49,445 nt of DNA from Slackia sp. (GCA_030525985.1 JAUNDR010000009.1:1-49445), one strand, 5' to 3'. Positions 7,772-16,464 are shown, counted from the stretch's first letter. Numbers and translations: made by a program. The notes: a model not told the origin generated them from the letters alone.

Positions 7772-8602
7772 TTACTTGATGAGCCAGTTCTCAAAAGACA
7801 GACCATACTCGGCATATTTGTTGCACAGCTCCTCGATGGTGCCGTCTTCATACATTTCCTTCAGGGTCTGGCTCACCTTCTCGGCGGTTTCGGTGTTGCC
7901 CTGTTTGAAGCCCACAGCGTAGTGTTCGGAGGAAAGCGTTTCGTCAAGCATGACATAGGCATCGGGCTTCGCGCTCATCTGGTACTGGGCGATCGACAGG
8001 TCGCACGCCACGGCATCGACCGCGCCGGATTCAAGCTGCATGAAGGCGGTGTTGTACTCGCCGATGGTCTCGAGTTTGCCGAAGGTGGCGGCCAGATCGG
8101 CCTTGTCGCCCTCGAGCACTTCGAGCGCGGCGGAATCGACCTGGGTGATCACGGTCTTGCCCGCAAGGTCGTCGAGCGAGGAGATGCCCTTGTCCTTTTT
8201 CACAACGACAACCTGGCCGTTGAGCATATAGGGCTCGGAGAAGGTGTATTTATCCTCGCGACCCTCCATGGTGAAGCCGTTCCATATGCAGGAGATGGCG
8301 CCGCTGTTGAGCAGCGTGTCTTTCGCATCCCAGTCGATGGCCTCGTATTTGACCGTCCAGCCGTTGCGCTCGCACACCTCGGCGGCAAGGTCGAGGTCGA
8401 ATCCGGTGAAGTTGCCGTCATCGCCCACGAAGCCGTACGGCGGATAGGACTGGTCGAAACCGACGACGAACTCCGTGCCCTCGGCGGGAGCGCCCTGGGG
8501 TTCGCTTTCGGTCGCGGCACCGCCGCCGCAGCCTGCCAGCATGACGGCCGAGAGAGCCATGGCCGCCACGAAGGCGATCATCGAAAACAGCTTCTTTTTC
8601 AT
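7772..8602 (-). CDS. Polar amino-acid ABC transporter, substrate-binding lipoprotein
   Basis: A 276-residue protein with a lipoprotein signal peptide (MKKKLFSMIAFVAAMALSA, then LAGC at the lipobox), so tethered to the outer face of the membrane. The mature part is a SBP_bac_3 fold: FVVGFDQSYPPYGFVGDDGN at the start, FTGFDLDLAAEVCERNGW next, and a hinge region around GKTVITQVDSAALEVLEGDK. These receptors capture polar amino acids; which one cannot be read from sequence. The ATG at 8602 was preferred to the TTG at 8623, which would add a hydrophilic extension before the signal peptide. Its own ribosome site is weak (AAGGTGA), but a 9-codon leader with a strong site ends five bases upstream, suggesting coupling. 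Confidence 0.9.
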   Translation of the reverse strand: MKKKLFSMIAFVAAMALSAVMLAGCGGGAATESEPQGAPAEGTEFVVGFDQSYPPYGFVGDDGNFTGFDLDLAAEVCERNGWTVKYEAIDWDAKDTLLNSGAISCIWNGFTMEGREDKYTFSEPYMLNGQVVVVKKDKGISSLDDLAGKTVITQVDSAALEVLEGDKADLAATFGKLETIGEYNTAFMQLESGAVDAVACDLSIAQYQMSAKPDAYVMLDETLSSEHYAVGFKQGNTETAEKVSQTLKEMYEDGTIEELCNKYAEYGLSFENWLIK

Positions 8603-8606
8603 TTCG

Positions 8607-8636
8607 TCACCTTGCTTCCTCAAACGTTTTCCTCAT
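8607..8636 (-). CDS. Nine-codon leader ORF of the amino-acid ABC operon
   Basis: The sequence encodes MRKTFEEAR. It has the strongest ribosome site in the leader (AGGAGG, then AAAAAT and ATG), better than that of the receptor gene it precedes. Its TGA lies four bases before the receptor ATG. Both arginine codons are AGG, rare in GC-rich genomes. It may couple translation, or sense arginine supply in an attenuation-like manner; it may also be fortuitous. Confidence 0.45.
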   Translation of the reverse strand: MRKTFEEAR

Positions 8637-8648
8637 ATTTTTCCTCCT

Positions 8649-8670
8649 GCACTTTAGTATGCTAAAGTGC
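8649..8670 (-). promoter_or_regulatory. Operator palindrome of the amino-acid ABC operon
   Basis: Perfect 9-bp inverted repeat GCACTTTAG / CTAAAGTGC around TATG, lying between the -10 box and the ribosome site of the leader ORF. A repressor bound here would block initiation. The cognate regulator is not recognisable in the window. Confidence 0.6.
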
Positions 8671-8679
8671 TTGGCCAAT

Positions 8680-8709
8680 AGTATAGCACAGCAGAGCGAT
8701 GAAGTGCAA
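8680..8709 (-). promoter_or_regulatory. Promoter of the amino-acid ABC operon
   Basis: Minus-strand TTGCAC (8704-8709) and TATACT (8680-8685) with an 18-bp spacer. The start should fall near 8673, just before the operator. Confidence 0.55.
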
Positions 8710-8835
8710 TTTTCAGAAGCTTCGAGTCCGTTTGAGGAAAAACGGGGCAAAAAGAACGGCAAATGGAATCGGGCGCGCAGGTCGCCGCCCGCATACCGCC
8801 GTTCGCCGGCGGCACCAAAGCGCGCACACGAACGA

Positions 8836-9690
8836 TCAGAATCCCGCCGACAGATACGACCCGTAAAACGGAACGCGCGCGAGCAGCACCGCGCACAACA
8901 CCAAGGCGCATCCAAGCCCGTCGAAGGCCGTCGCCTTCCACCCGGCGAAGCGGGCGGATGCGCGCTGCATGGCCCAGCCGGCCAGTGCCGCGATTGCGAA
9001 AACGCCGATGAACAAGCCATAGGAAGGCACCGCATCGGCGGCGCACGCCACGTTGTTCGTCACGCCGGCGAGAAACGCCGCATGGGAAGCAAGCGATGCC
9101 GCCGTCGCGACGATCGAGATCGGCAGCACGCGACGGACGGCGGCAAGCAGGGGCGCCGCATCGGGCGAAAACGCCCGTGCGAGCGCCATCGCCAAAGAGC
9201 ATCCGCCCACGAGCGCCGAAAGCGCCAGATTCGCAGGCGTATGCCAGCTGTTCCACGAAGGAACGGTCGCAACGGAATACGCGAGCGTCATGAGCGCCAC
9301 CATGCCGATGCACGATACGACGGACGCTGCGGCCAATGCCCCGGCGATACGGCGCGAGGGCGCTATCCTATACGAATACAGCCAATAGATGCCCGCGAAA
9401 AAGAGGAAGGAGACTACCGCGACCACCTCGTTCGACAAAGGCGAGCGGCCGACGCCCGCGACCGCATGCAAAGCGTTGGCGGGCGTTCCGAGATGCGTCG
9501 CCGAGGCGATGAATCCCGCCCATGTCACGCCGAGCGGCACGATCAAGGCATGGTTCATCGCGTCGCGCCGGTCGCGTGGCACAGCGCGACGAAACGACAC
9601 GAAGGCCGCCATCAAAGCGAACGCGACCGCGCCTGCGGGCGCAAGCGCCGTGAACACTGCAAGAGAGCCGCCGCTGAATCCCGCGCCCAT
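8836..9690 (-). CDS. dmsC: DMSO reductase-like membrane anchor subunit, locus 1
   Basis: A 284-residue protein of about eight transmembrane helices resembling DmsC, the quinol-oxidising anchor that passes electrons to DmsB. The opening FSGGSLAVFTALAPAGAVAF is shared, in pattern, with the other two anchors in the window (starts at 39704 and 38682). All three also keep the segment IASATHLGTPANALHAVAGV or a close variant, followed by GRSPLSNE or SSPLSNE. AGGAGG precedes the ATG, which lies just after the stop of the TorD-like gene, so it is the distal gene of the dms locus 1 operon. Confidence 0.88.
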   Translation of the reverse strand: MGAGFSGGSLAVFTALAPAGAVAFALMAAFVSFRRAVPRDRRDAMNHALIVPLGVTWAGFIASATHLGTPANALHAVAGVGRSPLSNEVVAVVSFLFFAGIYWLYSYRIAPSRRIAGALAAASVVSCIGMVALMTLAYSVATVPSWNSWHTPANLALSALVGGCSLAMALARAFSPDAAPLLAAVRRVLPISIVATAASLASHAAFLAGVTNNVACAADAVPSYGLFIGVFAIAALAGWAMQRASARFAGWKATAFDGLGCALVLCAVLLARVPFYGSYLSAGF

Positions 9691-9699
9691 GAAAACCTC

Positions 9700-10377
9700 C
9701 TATTTGTAGAGCCTGCGTCGAGCGGGCTCTATCGCCAAAAGATCGCGCACGTCGGAAAGCGTCGCTTCGCACAAAAGAGCCGCGCCGCGATAAGCATCGG
9801 TGCGCGCCGACGCCGAAAACGCCCGGAGAAAACGCTCCGACCAACACAGGATATGATCGCCCAGAAGCTCGCACAGCACGTCGGGACGCTCGTGCGCCAC
9901 CGCGCTCGCGAGCATGAGCAGCCTGCCGAACTGGTCTTCGGGGTCGTTTTCGGCATACCGCCCGTCGATCGCGTGCGCACGCATCCAATCGCGCAATGCC
10001 ACCCACGTGCGGCCGTACATCACCTTGTCGCGATCCATGTAAACCGAACCCCACGGCGGCGCGGGAGAAAAGCCCGCTCCGCGCAAAAGGCGCGAGAACT
10101 CCTCGGAAACCGCTTCGGGAAACTCGTTCTCACAACGTTTCAAGCATGCCGCCGCCTGCGCGCGCTGCGACGCGTCGCCGAAGGGCCAATCGTTTTCCAC
10201 ATCGATGTCGCGCAGGAGCGCGAAAGCCCGTGCCGCCTGCTCTTTCACGGGATGGAAGACGAAACACGCGCCCAAGATTTCCGCCGATGCGGAAAACGCC
10301 TGCAAAAACGCCTCGTCGGCAAGCATCTCCGCATTGCGGCGCTCGTCCACGATGCGATACGAAGTCTCTTGAATCAC
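9700..10377 (-). CDS. TorD/DmsD-like Tat-proofreading chaperone
   Basis: A 225-residue, all-helical, cytoplasmic protein. The segment AENDPEDQFGRLLMLASAVA corresponds to the conserved ExPED-x-x-GxLL region of TorD/DmsD chaperones, which hold the molybdoenzyme apoprotein until cofactor is loaded and it can be exported. The GTG start has AAAGGA upstream. It sits between the second dmsB and dmsC of locus 1. Locus 2 has no equivalent, so this chaperone may serve both DmsA proteins. Confidence 0.8.
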   Translation of the reverse strand: MIQETSYRIVDERRNAEMLADEAFLQAFSASAEILGACFVFHPVKEQAARAFALLRDIDVENDWPFGDASQRAQAAACLKRCENEFPEAVSEEFSRLLRGAGFSPAPPWGSVYMDRDKVMYGRTWVALRDWMRAHAIDGRYAENDPEDQFGRLLMLASAVAHERPDVLCELLGDHILCWSERFLRAFSASARTDAYRGAALLCEATLSDVRDLLAIEPARRRLYK

Positions 10378-10499
10378 GGAAATCCTTTCGTGTTTTCTTC
10401 CGGAAGCGCAACCCGCCGTCCCGCTCGCAAACCGAACGCAGGCCGCAGCCGCCCCGCACCGTCGATGCAGGACGCGCCCGCAAAACGCGCCGTTCGCCG

Positions 10500-11138
10500 T
10501 CAGACCGCGCGCGTCTGCCCTATTTCGAGAGGATTCGCGATGAAGCCCCTCCCATCAACCGCGTCGCGCGCGGCGGGCGACAGGCACATATAAAGGTTCG
10601 GACGCGTATACGACGAATCGGGAAGCGGCATGATGTCGCAAGAGGCATCCTCGCAAAGACCCTTCATCGCATCGGCATCGCCCGCAAACAGTGCGCGCAA
10701 CGGACACGCCTGCACGCAGATCGGCTGCTCGCCCTGCGCTACGCGGTCGGTGCAGCCGTCGCATTTCGAGCTTTGGCGCGTGAAGTCATCGATAGAAGGC
10801 GCGTGATACGGACATGCCACCGTGCAGTAACCGCAACCGATGCATTTCTCCGCATCCACGCATACGAAGCCGAGGTCGTTTTTATGCATGGCGCCCGTCG
10901 GGCACACATGCACGCACTCGGGATGTTCGCAGTGGTTGCATGCGAGCGAGATATGGTAGGCATACGCCGTAGAAAGGGCGCACCCGTCGGCGGCGGCCTC
11001 GCACGAACCGCCCTCGTAGTCGATGACGCGGCGATAGACATGGCCCTGCGGCAGATCGTGGTAGTCGGCGCACGCCATCATGCAGGTGCGGCATCCCGTG
11101 CACCGTTCGTTGTCGAAAAAGAACCCGCGCGCCACCAT
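10500..11138 (-). CDS. dmsB: DmsB-like four-cluster ferredoxin subunit, second copy in locus 1
   Basis: A 212-residue electron-transfer subunit. Four cysteine groups are visible: CTGCRTCMMACADYHDLP, CNHCEHPECVHVCPTGA, CIGCGYCTVACPYHAP and CDGCTDRVAQGEQPICVQAC. All four are complete, unlike the variant DmsB at 11408-12025. Alignment with the other two DmsB proteins in the window places the start at MVARGFFFDNERC (GAGG precedes it), although the frame is open nine codons further. It is separated from dmsB1 by 269 bases. It may be an alternative partner for DmsA1 or a second step in the wire. Confidence 0.88.
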   Translation of the reverse strand: MVARGFFFDNERCTGCRTCMMACADYHDLPQGHVYRRVIDYEGGSCEAAADGCALSTAYAYHISLACNHCEHPECVHVCPTGAMHKNDLGFVCVDAEKCIGCGYCTVACPYHAPSIDDFTRQSSKCDGCTDRVAQGEQPICVQACPLRALFAGDADAMKGLCEDASCDIMPLPDSSYTRPNLYMCLSPAARDAVDGRGFIANPLEIGQTRAV

Positions 11139-11407
11139 ATCCCCCTCAAGCACGAACATGCGCAAACGCGCCTATTGTACGAAAAACGCCCCGCGCTCGA
11201 AAGCGCAGGGCGAAATCGCAAAACGTGCGCGCTTTGCGGGCGACGGCCGAAACCCGTCCGATCCGACGGAATCAGGCCCGCCCTCCCCTTGCACGAAACC
11301 GCGGCCTCGCGCCGCGAACGCCGGGCGGCCCTGCGGAAAAACAGGACCGCCCGCTGTGCGGCTCATGCCGATTTCGGACGAGCCGCACAATCGAACCTCA
11401 AGGCCGA
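11139..11407. other. Gap between the two dmsB genes of locus 1, with hairpins
   Basis: No gene recognised. The strongest structure is a 10-bp stem, TGTGCGGCTC (11355-11364) with GAGCCGCACA (11380-11389), just past the dmsB1 stop on the minus strand. It lacks a T-tract and may stabilise the upstream dmsAB message. Confidence 0.5.
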
Positions 11408-12025
11408 TTAGATCTCCAGCTCGTTGGCGACGAAGCCGGTCGTATCGCCCGGCTCCTTGGCGGCGGGGCATGCCTTGATCAGCAGGCTCGGCACGGTCAA
11501 AGACGGGTCGGCGAGAGGCGCGATGCCTGCCACGGCATCGGGATGAGCGGCTTTGAGCTCATCGAGGTCGCCCCACTCGAGGGCGCGCAGCGGGCACGCC
11601 TCCACGCAGATGGGCTGCTTGCCCTGCGCCACGCGGTCGCGGCACATGTCGCACTTCTTGGCCTTGTTCTCCTCTTTCACCAGGATGGGCACGCCGTAGG
11701 GGCAGGCGTCCACGCAGGCGCCGTTGCCCGTGCAGGTGTCCTGGTTGATGAACACGATGCCGTCGTCGTCTTTCTCGATCGCACCCGTGGGGCACGCCGC
11801 GAAGCACTTGGGGTTCTCGCAGTGGTTGCACGCGTCGGAGACGTGATACGTGAACACGTCGGTCGTCACGGTGCCGTCGGCGCCAAGCGCGCATGCGCCG
11901 CCCTCGTAGTCGAACACCCTGCGGAAAGCCACGTCGGCAGGAAGGTCTTTGTAATCTTTGCACGCCATCTCGCACGTGCGGCAACCCGTGCAGCGGGTGC
12001 TGTCGAAATAGAATCCGTAAGCCAT
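11408..12025 (-). CDS. dmsB: DmsB-like ferredoxin subunit with Asn replacing a cluster-III cysteine
   Basis: A 205-residue subunit directly downstream of dmsA1 (13-bp gap). Cysteine group I is CTGCRTCEMACKD, group II CNHCENPKCFAACP and group IV CDMCRDRVAQGKQPICVEAC. Group III reads CTGNGACVDACPYGVP: Asn101 stands where the other two DmsB proteins of the window have the second Cys (CIGC). In E. coli DmsB, replacing this cysteine gives a [3Fe-4S] cluster, and NarH naturally has Trp there with a [3Fe-4S] centre. A [3Fe-4S] or unusual cluster is therefore expected here. The codon is AAC, read directly from the sequence. Confidence 0.9.
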   Translation of the reverse strand: MAYGFYFDSTRCTGCRTCEMACKDYKDLPADVAFRRVFDYEGGACALGADGTVTTDVFTYHVSDACNHCENPKCFAACPTGAIEKDDDGIVFINQDTCTGNGACVDACPYGVPILVKEENKAKKCDMCRDRVAQGKQPICVEACPLRALEWGDLDELKAAHPDAVAGIAPLADPSLTVPSLLIKACPAAKEPGDTTGFVANELEI

Positions 12026-12038
12026 TGCGTTTCCCCCT

Positions 12039-14528
12039 TTATGCCTTGGCGACCTGGACGATCATGGTATGGGCGTTGCCGTTGCCCTTTCCAAGCGGCG
12101 AAGGCCTGTACGTGGTAAGCGTGTTCACGCACGCGCCCTCGTCCACCTTGTCGCCGAACATGTCGGCCTTATGCCACGCGCCCTGCGGAATGCCCACGGT
12201 GCCGGGAACGATGCGCGGCGTGACCTTCGCCTCGATGCGGATCTCGCCTGCGGGGCTTTTCACCGAGCAGATGTCGCCCGACACGATGCCGCGGCTCTCG
12301 GCGTCGGCGGGATTGATCCACAGCTGCTGACGCGCGACGGCCTCGAGCTCGGGGATGAAGCCGAACGACGAATGCGTGCGGCTCTTGTGATGGAAGCCGG
12401 CGCAATACAGCGGGTACTCCTCGTTGACCGAGCCGTAGCCCTGGAAGCCCGGGGTGAACACGGGGATGGGATTGATGACGTCGCCCTCTTCGAGCTCCCA
12501 CGTGCCGGCGATTTCGGCCAAGGCCTCGGAGTAGATCTCGATCTTTCCGGAAGGCGTGGCGAGCGGATTGGCATCGGGATCGGTGCGGAAGTCCTCCAGG
12601 CCGATCACAGGTTCGAGAGCGCGCTTGTAGACGCCCTGCTTGAGGATTTCGTCCCAGCTCGGCATCTCGGAATCTTCCGCGGCGCCTTCCTCGTAGATCT
12701 CGCGAATCCAGTCTTCCTGGGTCTTGCCCTCGGTGAACTGGTCTTTCATGCCGAACTTATCGGCGATGTCGGCCATGACGTCATAGCTCGTGCGGCACTC
12801 GCCCGGCGCGGCCTGCGCAGGACCGCCCACGCAAACGCCGGTGTACCACTCGGTGTAGCCCTGGGTCTGCAGGTTGAGCTGCTCGGAGCGCATGGCGTCG
12901 GGGAGCAGGATGTCGGCATATTTCGCAGAGTCGGTCATCACGGTGTCCCACACCAGGATGAACTCGCACTTGCTCTCGTCGGAGAGCACCTCGTGCACCT
13001 TGTTGATGTCGCCGTGCTGGTTGGTGATGCAGTTGCCGGCATAGTTCCACAGGAACTTGATGTCGTTGTTCAGCTTCTCGACGCCGGTGATGCCCGCGTT
13101 GGTGGCGGTCATCTCTTTGCCGTGATCGACGGCGTTGAGCCACTGGTAGCACGGAATCTTCGCCTTGACCGGGTTCTTGCCGCCCGGAAGGCCGCCCACC
13201 AGCGACACGGGAGGCTCGGCCTCGCGCTGGCCGGTGTTGGTGCCGGGCAGGCCGATCTTGCCGATGAGGATCGGCAGCATGCAGATGGCGCGGGTCGTGT
13301 CCTCGCCGTTGGTGTGGCGCTGCGGACCCCAGCCCTGAACGATGAACGGAGCCTCGGCGGCGGCGATTTCATCGGCGAGGGCGCGGATGACGTCGGCGGG
13401 AACCTGGGTGATCGGAGCGGCCCACTCGGGGGTCTTCTCGACCATGTCGTAGCCGGTGCCCATGATGTAGTCTTTGTAGGACTTGTTCTGGCCCTTGGCG
13501 CTCTCGGGCATGGTGTCCTCGTCATAGCCCACGCAGTACTTGTCGAGGAATTCCTTGTCGATCTTGTCGTTGGCGATCCACTCGTGCGCGATGGCGGATG
13601 CCAAGGCGGCATCGGTGCCGGGACGGATGGGCAGCCACTCCTCGGGATGGCCCGAAGCGCTCTCGTTCAAGCGGTAGTCGATGTTGACGATGCGGCCGCC
13701 GCGACCCTGGACGGCTTCGCGGACCTTCGCGAAGTCCCAGACGATGTTCGCGCCGCCCATGCGGGTTTCCGCCGGGCTGTTGCCGAACATCACCACGAGG
13801 TCGGAATGGACCTCGGCCTCGGTCATGGAGCTTGCATTGGTGGCGTCGTAGGGGCTGAATGCCGAAGCCGGCTTGCCCAGCGTGGCGTGATTGCCCTCTT
13901 CATCGAGGTTCGCGCCGCTGCCGTACATGAACGGCATGGAGGCGGAAACCATGTTGGTGGAGTAGTCGTAGCTGCGCCTGAGGTAGCCGCCCAGCAGATT
14001 GAGCAGACGCGAAGACGGATTGCCGGTGGCGGAATACATGCCCGTGGCGTAGTTCACGTAGATGGCATCGTTGCCATAGGTGTCGATGGTGTATTTCAGC
14101 TTGTCGGCGATGGTCTGGATAGCCTCGTCCCAGCTGATCTGCTCGAACTTGCCCTCGCCGCGCTTGCCCACGCGCTTCATGGGATACAGCAGACGGTCGG
14201 GGCTGTTCAGCCAACGGCGCATGGAACGGCCGCGCAGGCAGGCGCGCGCCTGCAGGTCGGTATCGCCCGTATTGTCGGATTCCATATACTGAATCTTGCC
14301 GTCTTTGACATGCCACTGGAACACGCAGTTGCCGCCGCAGTTGACGTTGCACTGGCTCCAAGCGATGGTCTCTTCGGCAGCCTCGGGAGCCGCAGCCTCC
14401 TCGCTTTTCGGCGCGCAGCCGAACATGGAAGCGCCGCCGAGCACGCCTGCGCCGGCAACCGCTCCCGCGAAGGTGCCCTTCACGAAATTGCGTCGCGAAA
14501 CGGGATGTCCTTCGATTTCTTTCACCAT
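12039..14528 (-). CDS. dmsA: DMSO reductase-like molybdopterin oxidoreductase, catalytic subunit, locus 1
   Basis: An 829-residue Tat substrate (SRRNFVKGTFAGAVAGAGVL in the signal peptide). The [4Fe-4S] ligands are in QCNVNCGGNC with a fourth Cys in ARACLRGRSMRRW. The DmsA-type segment DRLLYPMKRVGKRGEGKFEQ follows. GGYLRRSYDYSTNMVSAS supplies a Ser at the expected Mo-ligand position of DMSO-reductase-type enzymes. The C-terminal molybdopterin-binding domain has VGIPQGAWHKADMFGDKVDE. The acceptor could be DMSO, TMAO or another S/N-oxide or organic substrate. The start was set to MVKEIEGH, six codons inside the open frame, because GGGGAGAGGGGG precedes it. It heads a minus-strand operon and is divergent from the membrane LuxR gene at 14746. 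Confidence 0.92.
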   Translation of the reverse strand: MVKEIEGHPVSRRNFVKGTFAGAVAGAGVLGGASMFGCAPKSEEAAAPEAAEETIAWSQCNVNCGGNCVFQWHVKDGKIQYMESDNTGDTDLQARACLRGRSMRRWLNSPDRLLYPMKRVGKRGEGKFEQISWDEAIQTIADKLKYTIDTYGNDAIYVNYATGMYSATGNPSSRLLNLLGGYLRRSYDYSTNMVSASMPFMYGSGANLDEEGNHATLGKPASAFSPYDATNASSMTEAEVHSDLVVMFGNSPAETRMGGANIVWDFAKVREAVQGRGGRIVNIDYRLNESASGHPEEWLPIRPGTDAALASAIAHEWIANDKIDKEFLDKYCVGYDEDTMPESAKGQNKSYKDYIMGTGYDMVEKTPEWAAPITQVPADVIRALADEIAAAEAPFIVQGWGPQRHTNGEDTTRAICMLPILIGKIGLPGTNTGQREAEPPVSLVGGLPGGKNPVKAKIPCYQWLNAVDHGKEMTATNAGITGVEKLNNDIKFLWNYAGNCITNQHGDINKVHEVLSDESKCEFILVWDTVMTDSAKYADILLPDAMRSEQLNLQTQGYTEWYTGVCVGGPAQAAPGECRTSYDVMADIADKFGMKDQFTEGKTQEDWIREIYEEGAAEDSEMPSWDEILKQGVYKRALEPVIGLEDFRTDPDANPLATPSGKIEIYSEALAEIAGTWELEEGDVINPIPVFTPGFQGYGSVNEEYPLYCAGFHHKSRTHSSFGFIPELEAVARQQLWINPADAESRGIVSGDICSVKSPAGEIRIEAKVTPRIVPGTVGIPQGAWHKADMFGDKVDEGACVNTLTTYRPSPLGKGNGNAHTMIVQVAKA

Positions 14529-14575
14529 GATTCCCCCTCTCCCCAAGGATTGTTCCTTGAAACGGTGTGAGCCAG

Positions 14576-14620
14576 AATATAGAAGAAATACCAGGTGAAC
14601 GCATCACACCTCACAGGTGA
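14576..14620 (-). promoter_or_regulatory. dmsA locus 1 promoter with activator-like dyad
   Basis: Minus-strand -10 box TATATT (14576-14581), no good -35. A 17-bp dyad lies at 14604-14620: TCACC-N7-TGTGA on the minus strand, centred 33.5 bp from the -10 centre, where a class II activator would sit. The same arrangement occurs before dmsA of locus 2. ATACCAGGT (14588-14596) is also shared with the locus 2 region. Confidence 0.5.
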
Positions 14621-14745
14621 TTTCGCAGGGGATGCCCCTCGGCGAGCAGGAATTCGCCCTGCGTGCGCGCATCCGCGCTGCTTGCAAGCGCGGCGCACTT
14701 TCGGCACACTGGATGAAATCCCTCGCGAAAGAACAGGAAAATCCC

Positions 14746-16428
14746 GTGACCAGCAGACGACTCACGCCGCACGCATCGAGCATCGGCTACGCGCTTTTCA
14801 CCGTCATCAACGCCACGCAGATATGGGGCGGCGTGTTCCCGTTTTTGCCGAAGGACTTCCAAACCGATCAAGTCACGCTCACCTTCTATCTGGCGCAGAC
14901 GATCGCGTTTTGCGTCGCATTCGCGGCAAGCACGCTGGGCTCCTACTACTTTCCCGCCCAGGCGCGCAAAATGCTCGTCACGCTGAGCACGGGGATGGTG
15001 TTCGCCGGCTCGGCATGCGTCATCGCCGCGATGTACATACCCGTCTACACCTTCGCTTTCGTACTGGCGGGCGGCGTATCGACGGGCGTGGGCACGGCGG
15101 GGCTTTTCATGCTATGGCAGCGGTATTTCTCGTCCATCGAAGCACGCAGGGGCAACTACCGCCTCATCCTGGGAGCCGCGCTTGCTGGAATCTGCTATTT
15201 CGCGCTCTATCTCATCCCCATCGCGCTCACGGCGTTCCTCATTCCCGTGGTGGTGCTTCCCCTGTGCGCGCTGTGCCTTTCGCTTTCGGCGCGCGAGATG
15301 GATTTCGACCAGCCCATGTTCGAGGACGTGCCGCGCGAGCACCCGCAGGTCTATCTGCAGCTGATCAAAGATTCCCGTGCGGATGTGATATGCATCGCCG
15401 CCCTCGCCTTCGCAAGCGGCCTCGCGCGCGGCGTGGCGGTGATCGAACCGCAGATATCGGGCGTGGTGAACTTCGCCTCCATGGCGGGACTGCTGATCGC
15501 CGCCGTCATTTTGCTGGCGCTGTGGCTCACGTCGTCGGTGCGTTTCAGCCTGCGCACGGTGTTTCGCGCGCTGTATCCCATCGTGTTCACGGGGCTTGCG
15601 CTTTTCCCCTTCCTGCAAAACGAGGGCCTGAGCCTTTTCGCCGGGCTGACATACATGGCGTTTTCGCTCGTGACCCTCATCATGATGATGCGATGCGCAC
15701 AAACCTCGCGCGACCGCGGCACCAATCCCGTATTCGTCTACGGATTCTTCGGAAGCGTGGCGTATTCCGCGCAGGCCGTCGGATTTCTGCTGGGATGGTT
15801 CTCCAACGACATCGTCATTTTGAACGTCGGGCAGACCGCGCTGATGTCCATCGTGGCGGCCTACGTGCTCGGCATGGCGCTGTTCGCCTCGACGGGCGCG
15901 CTCGTGAAATCGCGTGCGGAAGACGCACCCCATCGCACCGACTGCATCGAATTCCTCATGCCCCCGCTCGAACTGCGCAAACGCGGAGAAACGAACGAGC
16001 CCGCGCATATGGATGGAGCCGAATCGCATCGAAACGAAACGAAACCTGCCCCGCAAGAAACGCGAACCGCGACACAGCCCGACCCGAGCGAGCCGGGCGC
16101 ATCCCGGCACGACGGCGGCAAAGAGGCATCGGGCGCTGCCGCGAAAGCGGCGCGCGGGCGCAAGACGGGCCGCTTCGAGGGCACGGGACATGTCATCACC
16201 GACAGGCTTTCCAAGCAATGCCTGGTCGTGCGCGAGCGAAGCGGGCTTTCGTCGCGCGAGACCGAGGTCATGGAGCTGATCGCGCGCGGAAAATCGATGG
16301 CGTCGATAGCCGAAGAGCTATTCATCTCGGAAAACACCGTGCGCACGCATTGCAAGCATATCTACAGCAAGCTCGATATCCACTCGCGCCAGGAGCTCAG
16401 CGACCTGGTGTCGCACGTCGAACTGTAG
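14746..16428 (+). CDS. Membrane-bound LuxR-family transcriptional regulator no. 2
   Basis: A 560-residue protein. Hydrophobic helices occupy roughly residues 12-400, starting SIGYALFTVINATQIWGGVF. A hydrophilic linker of about 110 residues follows, rich in Glu, Arg and Ala. The LuxR HTH closes the protein (SGLSSRETEVMELIARGKSM, then ENTVRTHCKHIYSKLD). A GTG start at 14746 was chosen because AGGAA stands seven bases upstream and because it makes the N-terminus the same length as regulator no. 3, with which it shares the opening helix and WGGVFP. It is divergent from dmsA1 and most likely activates it. It ends 36 bases from the convergent polyferredoxin gene. Confidence 0.87.
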   Translation: MTSRRLTPHASSIGYALFTVINATQIWGGVFPFLPKDFQTDQVTLTFYLAQTIAFCVAFAASTLGSYYFPAQARKMLVTLSTGMVFAGSACVIAAMYIPVYTFAFVLAGGVSTGVGTAGLFMLWQRYFSSIEARRGNYRLILGAALAGICYFALYLIPIALTAFLIPVVVLPLCALCLSLSAREMDFDQPMFEDVPREHPQVYLQLIKDSRADVICIAALAFASGLARGVAVIEPQISGVVNFASMAGLLIAAVILLALWLTSSVRFSLRTVFRALYPIVFTGLALFPFLQNEGLSLFAGLTYMAFSLVTLIMMMRCAQTSRDRGTNPVFVYGFFGSVAYSAQAVGFLLGWFSNDIVILNVGQTALMSIVAAYVLGMALFASTGALVKSRAEDAPHRTDCIEFLMPPLELRKRGETNEPAHMDGAESHRNETKPAPQETRTATQPDPSEPGASRHDGGKEASGAAAKAARGRKTGRFEGTGHVITDRLSKQCLVVRERSGLSSRETEVMELIARGKSMASIAEELFISENTVRTHCKHIYSKLDIHSRQELSDLVSHVEL

Positions 16429-16464
16429 CGGCGCATCGGCGCCTGCGATCGGGCGCGCGAAGCG

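Noticed and set aside
12069-14570. 833-codon plus-strand open frame
   Set aside because: It lies opposite dmsA of locus 1 and has no recognisable domain; a shadow of the codon pattern.
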